In this document: piece by piece, positions 5,271-6,725 of the stretch | Layout of the letters: the number at the start of each line of letters is the position of its first letter | How positions within the stretch are numbered: the stretch's first letter is position 1 | NCBI GenBank assembly: GCA_031289285.1 | Contig: JAITPT010000248.1 | Span: 1 to 6,725, forward strand | Source: Puniceicoccales bacterium | GTDB taxonomy: Bacteria; Verrucomicrobiota; Verrucomicrobiia; Opitutales; UBA953 | Length of the DNA: 6,725 nt | Direction: 5' to 3' | Notes under the pieces: model-generated | Told to the model about the DNA's origin: nothing | Seen by the model: only the letters and a program-made list of their open reading frames with translations | Databases searched by the model: none | Program-made: the position numbers and the translations under genes

Positions 5271-6652
5271 ACGCGAAACCAGCGACGCAGCGGAAACAGG
5301 TTGATTTCCTAATCGTCGGGCAGGGATTGGCGGGAACGTTTCTGGCGCGAGCACTCATCGAGCGCGGGAAGCGTGTGCTCGTCGTGGACGACGACCAGCG
5401 CGGCTCGTCCTCGCGGGTGGCGGCGGGCTTGCTCAATCCCGTGACCGGGATGCGCCTGCGGCTGACGCAAGGGACTGGCGAACTGCTCGCCAACTCGAAA
5501 AAACTTTTTGCGCGGCTGGCGCAGGAACACGGGCGAGAGGTTTTCACGCCAATGCCCATCCGCCGTCTCTACGCCTCTGAAAAAGAGCGGGCGTTAAAGA
5601 GCAAACGCGAGAGCGGCAGCGAATACGCCGCCCTGGTTTCAGCGGACGAACCAGCGGGCGCACCGCAGGCGGCGACGGGTGTGCCGCTCGCCGACGCGCA
5701 AGGCAGCTTCGTAATCAGCGGCGGCGGCTGGGTGGATTTGCCGCTACTGCTGGACTTGGAGGCCGCGTGGCTGCGTGCGCACGGAGCACTTGTGAGCGGC
5801 GTCGTCAGCGCGGCGAGTTTGCGCCCCGACGGCGCGACAGGCGTTTTTTGGAACGACTGGCACGCGACGGGCGGCGTGGTGTTTTGCAACGGCTGGCTCG
5901 CTGGACGCGAACCCTGCTGGGAATGGCTCCCTTGGCAACCCGCCAAAGGCGAAATCATAGACTGCGAGTTAACCGCAGAAACACCCGCCGCTTCCGCCGT
6001 CGCTGCCGCCGCTGTTTCCGCCGTCGCTGCCCCGCCGCCCGTTTCCCTTGAAACCGCGCCTTGGATTTTGAACCGAGGCGGCTGGGCAATTCCGCTTGGC
6101 GGCGGACGCTGGCGTTCCGGCTCGACATGGGATTGGCAACGCCTCGACGACACGCCGACTCCCGAAGCGGGCGAATTATTGCGCCAGCGTTTGCGAGGGT
6201 TTTTCAACCCGCAAACCGCCTTTGAACGGTGCGGATTGCGAGAAGATATTGTGGCAGATGCGCGTGGGGGCTTTGTGAAGGCGCACCTTGCGGTGCGTCG
6301 AACAAAGCACCCAGCCGCAGATGCCATAACAGCTTCCGCAAACCGTGCCGAATCAAAGGCGGTTTGCGGGTTAACCCCGCCGTTGCGGGTGAGCATTGTG
6401 CGGCATCGCGCCGGAGTCCGCCCCTGTGTCTTGGGCAACGAGCCGTTTTGTGGCACCCACCCGCACCAACCGTGGCTGCACCTCTTCGGCGGCTTGGGAC
6501 CCAAAGGAACATTTTGGGGGCCAACCTGCGCCGCAACCTTAGCCGCCCTGCTCTGCGAACGCACCCCCCTGCCCCCGCGCTTCGATTTACGCCGAAAAGC
6601 GGAAAGCGGTATTCGGGGGGCAACCGCAGGTAACCCTAAAAACGGCAGTTAA
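5267..6652 (+). CDS. DAO-family FAD-dependent oxidoreductase carrying a palindromic-element insert
   Basis: Flavoprotein of the D-amino-acid-oxidase-like (DAO) fold; the substrate is not known, probably an amine or amino-acid-like compound. It has 461 residues. FAD-binding motif LIVGQGLAG (15-23) with the acidic end of strand 2 (Asp41-43); SSRVAAGLLNPVTGMRL (48-64) is characteristic of this group. Later come GGWAIPLGGGRWRSGST (271-287), HRAGVRP (380-386) and FGGLGPKGTFWGP (407-419), the C-terminal FAD-contact region. Residues 314-369 are encoded by palindromic copy B and have no counterpart I know in the family; they separate a helix (RQRLRGFF) from the strand leading to HRAGVRP. An Ala/Pro-rich stretch (237-260) includes a duplicated eight-codon unit. 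The last residues (NPKNGS) and the stop come from palindromic copy C. GTG start, strong ribosome-binding site, overlapping aroK. Whether the enzyme still folds is uncertain. Confidence 0.85.
   Translation: MNAKPATQRKQVDFLIVGQGLAGTFLARALIERGKRVLVVDDDQRGSSSRVAAGLLNPVTGMRLRLTQGTGELLANSKKLFARLAQEHGREVFTPMPIRRLYASEKERALKSKRESGSEYAALVSADEPAGAPQAATGVPLADAQGSFVISGGGWVDLPLLLDLEAAWLRAHGALVSGVVSAASLRPDGATGVFWNDWHATGGVVFCNGWLAGREPCWEWLPWQPAKGEIIDCELTAETPAASAVAAAAVSAVAAPPPVSLETAPWILNRGGWAIPLGGGRWRSGSTWDWQRLDDTPTPEAGELLRQRLRGFFNPQTAFERCGLREDIVADARGGFVKAHLAVRRTKHPAADAITASANRAESKAVCGLTPPLRVSIVRHRAGVRPCVLGNEPFCGTHPHQPWLHLFGGLGPKGTFWGPTCAATLAALLCERTPLPPRFDLRRKAESGIRGATAGNPKNGS
5992..6031 (+). repeat. In-frame 24-bp tandem duplication
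   Basis: The 16-mer ttccgccgtcgctgcc occurs at 5992-6007 and again at 6016-6031, a period of 24 bases (eight codons). It encodes an Ala/Val/Ser-rich low-complexity stretch in the oxidoreductase, probably a flexible surface loop grown by slippage. Confidence 0.7.
6206..6372 (+). repeat. Palindromic element, copy B (complete, inside a gene)
   Basis: The ends aacccgcaaaccgcctttga (6206-6225) and tcaaaggcggtttgcgggtt (6353-6372) are perfect 20-bp inverted repeats. Inside, further arms pair: ttgcg-gaag near 6237-6246 with cttccgcaa (6333-6341), gcagatgc-type arms, a 17-bp arm 6260-6276 with 6302-6318 (14 of 17 paired), and the apex cgcacc (6282-6287), loop ttgc, ggtgcg (6292-6297). The whole 167 bp can thus form one long imperfect hairpin. 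It is translated in frame as residues 314-369 of the oxidoreductase. It carries no gene of its own beyond this passenger peptide, so it is a non-autonomous, MITE-like or REP/RPE-like element. Confidence 0.88.
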
Positions 6653-6725
6653 TGCGGGCGGTTTTGCACAATCTTTTGGCCGTCTGCGGCTTGCGCTTTC
6701 CGCTCCACGCACCGCAAGGTGCGCG
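6632..6725 (-). repeat. Palindromic element, copy C (3' part outside window)
   Basis: Read on the minus strand from the window end, it shows the apex hairpin (cgcacc/ggtgcg at 6708-6713 and 6718-6723, loop of four), then gccgcaga (about 6681-6688), and a terminus that is nearly identical to that of copy A (reverse complement of 6632-6652 against 121-141, 19 of 21). Apex-to-end distance is 82 bases, as in A and B. Between apex and terminus it has diverged more from A and B than they have from each other. It begins about 20 bases inside the oxidoreductase gene and supplies its last codons and TAA. Confidence 0.75.

Noticed and set aside
5569..6564. Minus-strand open frame (331 codons) opposite the FAD oxidoreductase
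   Set aside because: Antisense shadow of a gene with clear DAO motifs. Its repeat-derived segment is only the complementary reading of palindromic copy B.
6653..6725. Rho-independent terminator after the oxidoreductase gene
   Set aside because: The hairpin at 6708-6723 is the apex of palindromic copy C and has no following T run within the window.

Overview
The window looks like a chromosomal segment of a GC-rich bacterium, most likely from the Verrucomicrobiota (PVC group, perhaps Opitutae). The reasons are the kind of Aas-like acyltransferase/ligase fusion, the long REP-associated (RAYT-type) transposase, the shikimate kinase/FAD-oxidoreductase pair, and the scarcity of Shine-Dalgarno sequences except at one start. 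This placement is inference; no rRNA or other marker gene is present.

Layout. 1-141 is the end of a palindromic repeat element (copy A). 121-537 (minus) is a truncated IS630-type transposase remnant with an internal amber stop; its 3' end runs into copy A. 538-959 has no intact gene; it holds a possible 3' gene fragment (608-679) and two direct 19-bp repeats (678-696, 709-727). 960-2114 (minus) is a RAYT/Y1 transposase gene, bounded on its upstream side by an inverted copy of the same repeat (2137-2158). 2200-4527 (minus) is an aas-like gene joining a PlsC-type acyltransferase to an acyl-activating ligase. A divergent intergenic region (4528-4700) with a 12-bp-period minisatellite separates it from aroK (4701-5270, plus). 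aroK overlaps by four bases a DAO-family FAD-dependent oxidoreductase gene (5267-6652).

The most unusual thing here is a family of palindromic elements of about 167 bp, present in three copies: A (1-141, cut by the window start), B (6206-6372, complete) and C (6632-6725, opposite orientation, cut by the window end). Copy B has perfect 20-bp inverted ends and pairs with itself along much of its length. It lies inside the FAD oxidoreductase gene, adds about 56 codons and keeps the frame open, so conserved family motifs are found on both sides. Copies A and C lie at the 3' ends of two unrelated reading frames and give both the same last residues (PKNGS) and a stop codon. This resembles in principle the protein-inserted palindromic elements of Rickettsia, but I do not recognise this family.

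The working genes are housekeeping: lyso-phospholipid reacylation (aas), chorismate biosynthesis (aroK) and an unassigned amine/amino-acid-type oxidation (DAO family). The rest is a patch of mobile DNA: a dead IS630, a RAYT cassette and the palindromic elements. Which transposase, if any, moves the palindromes cannot be decided from this window.
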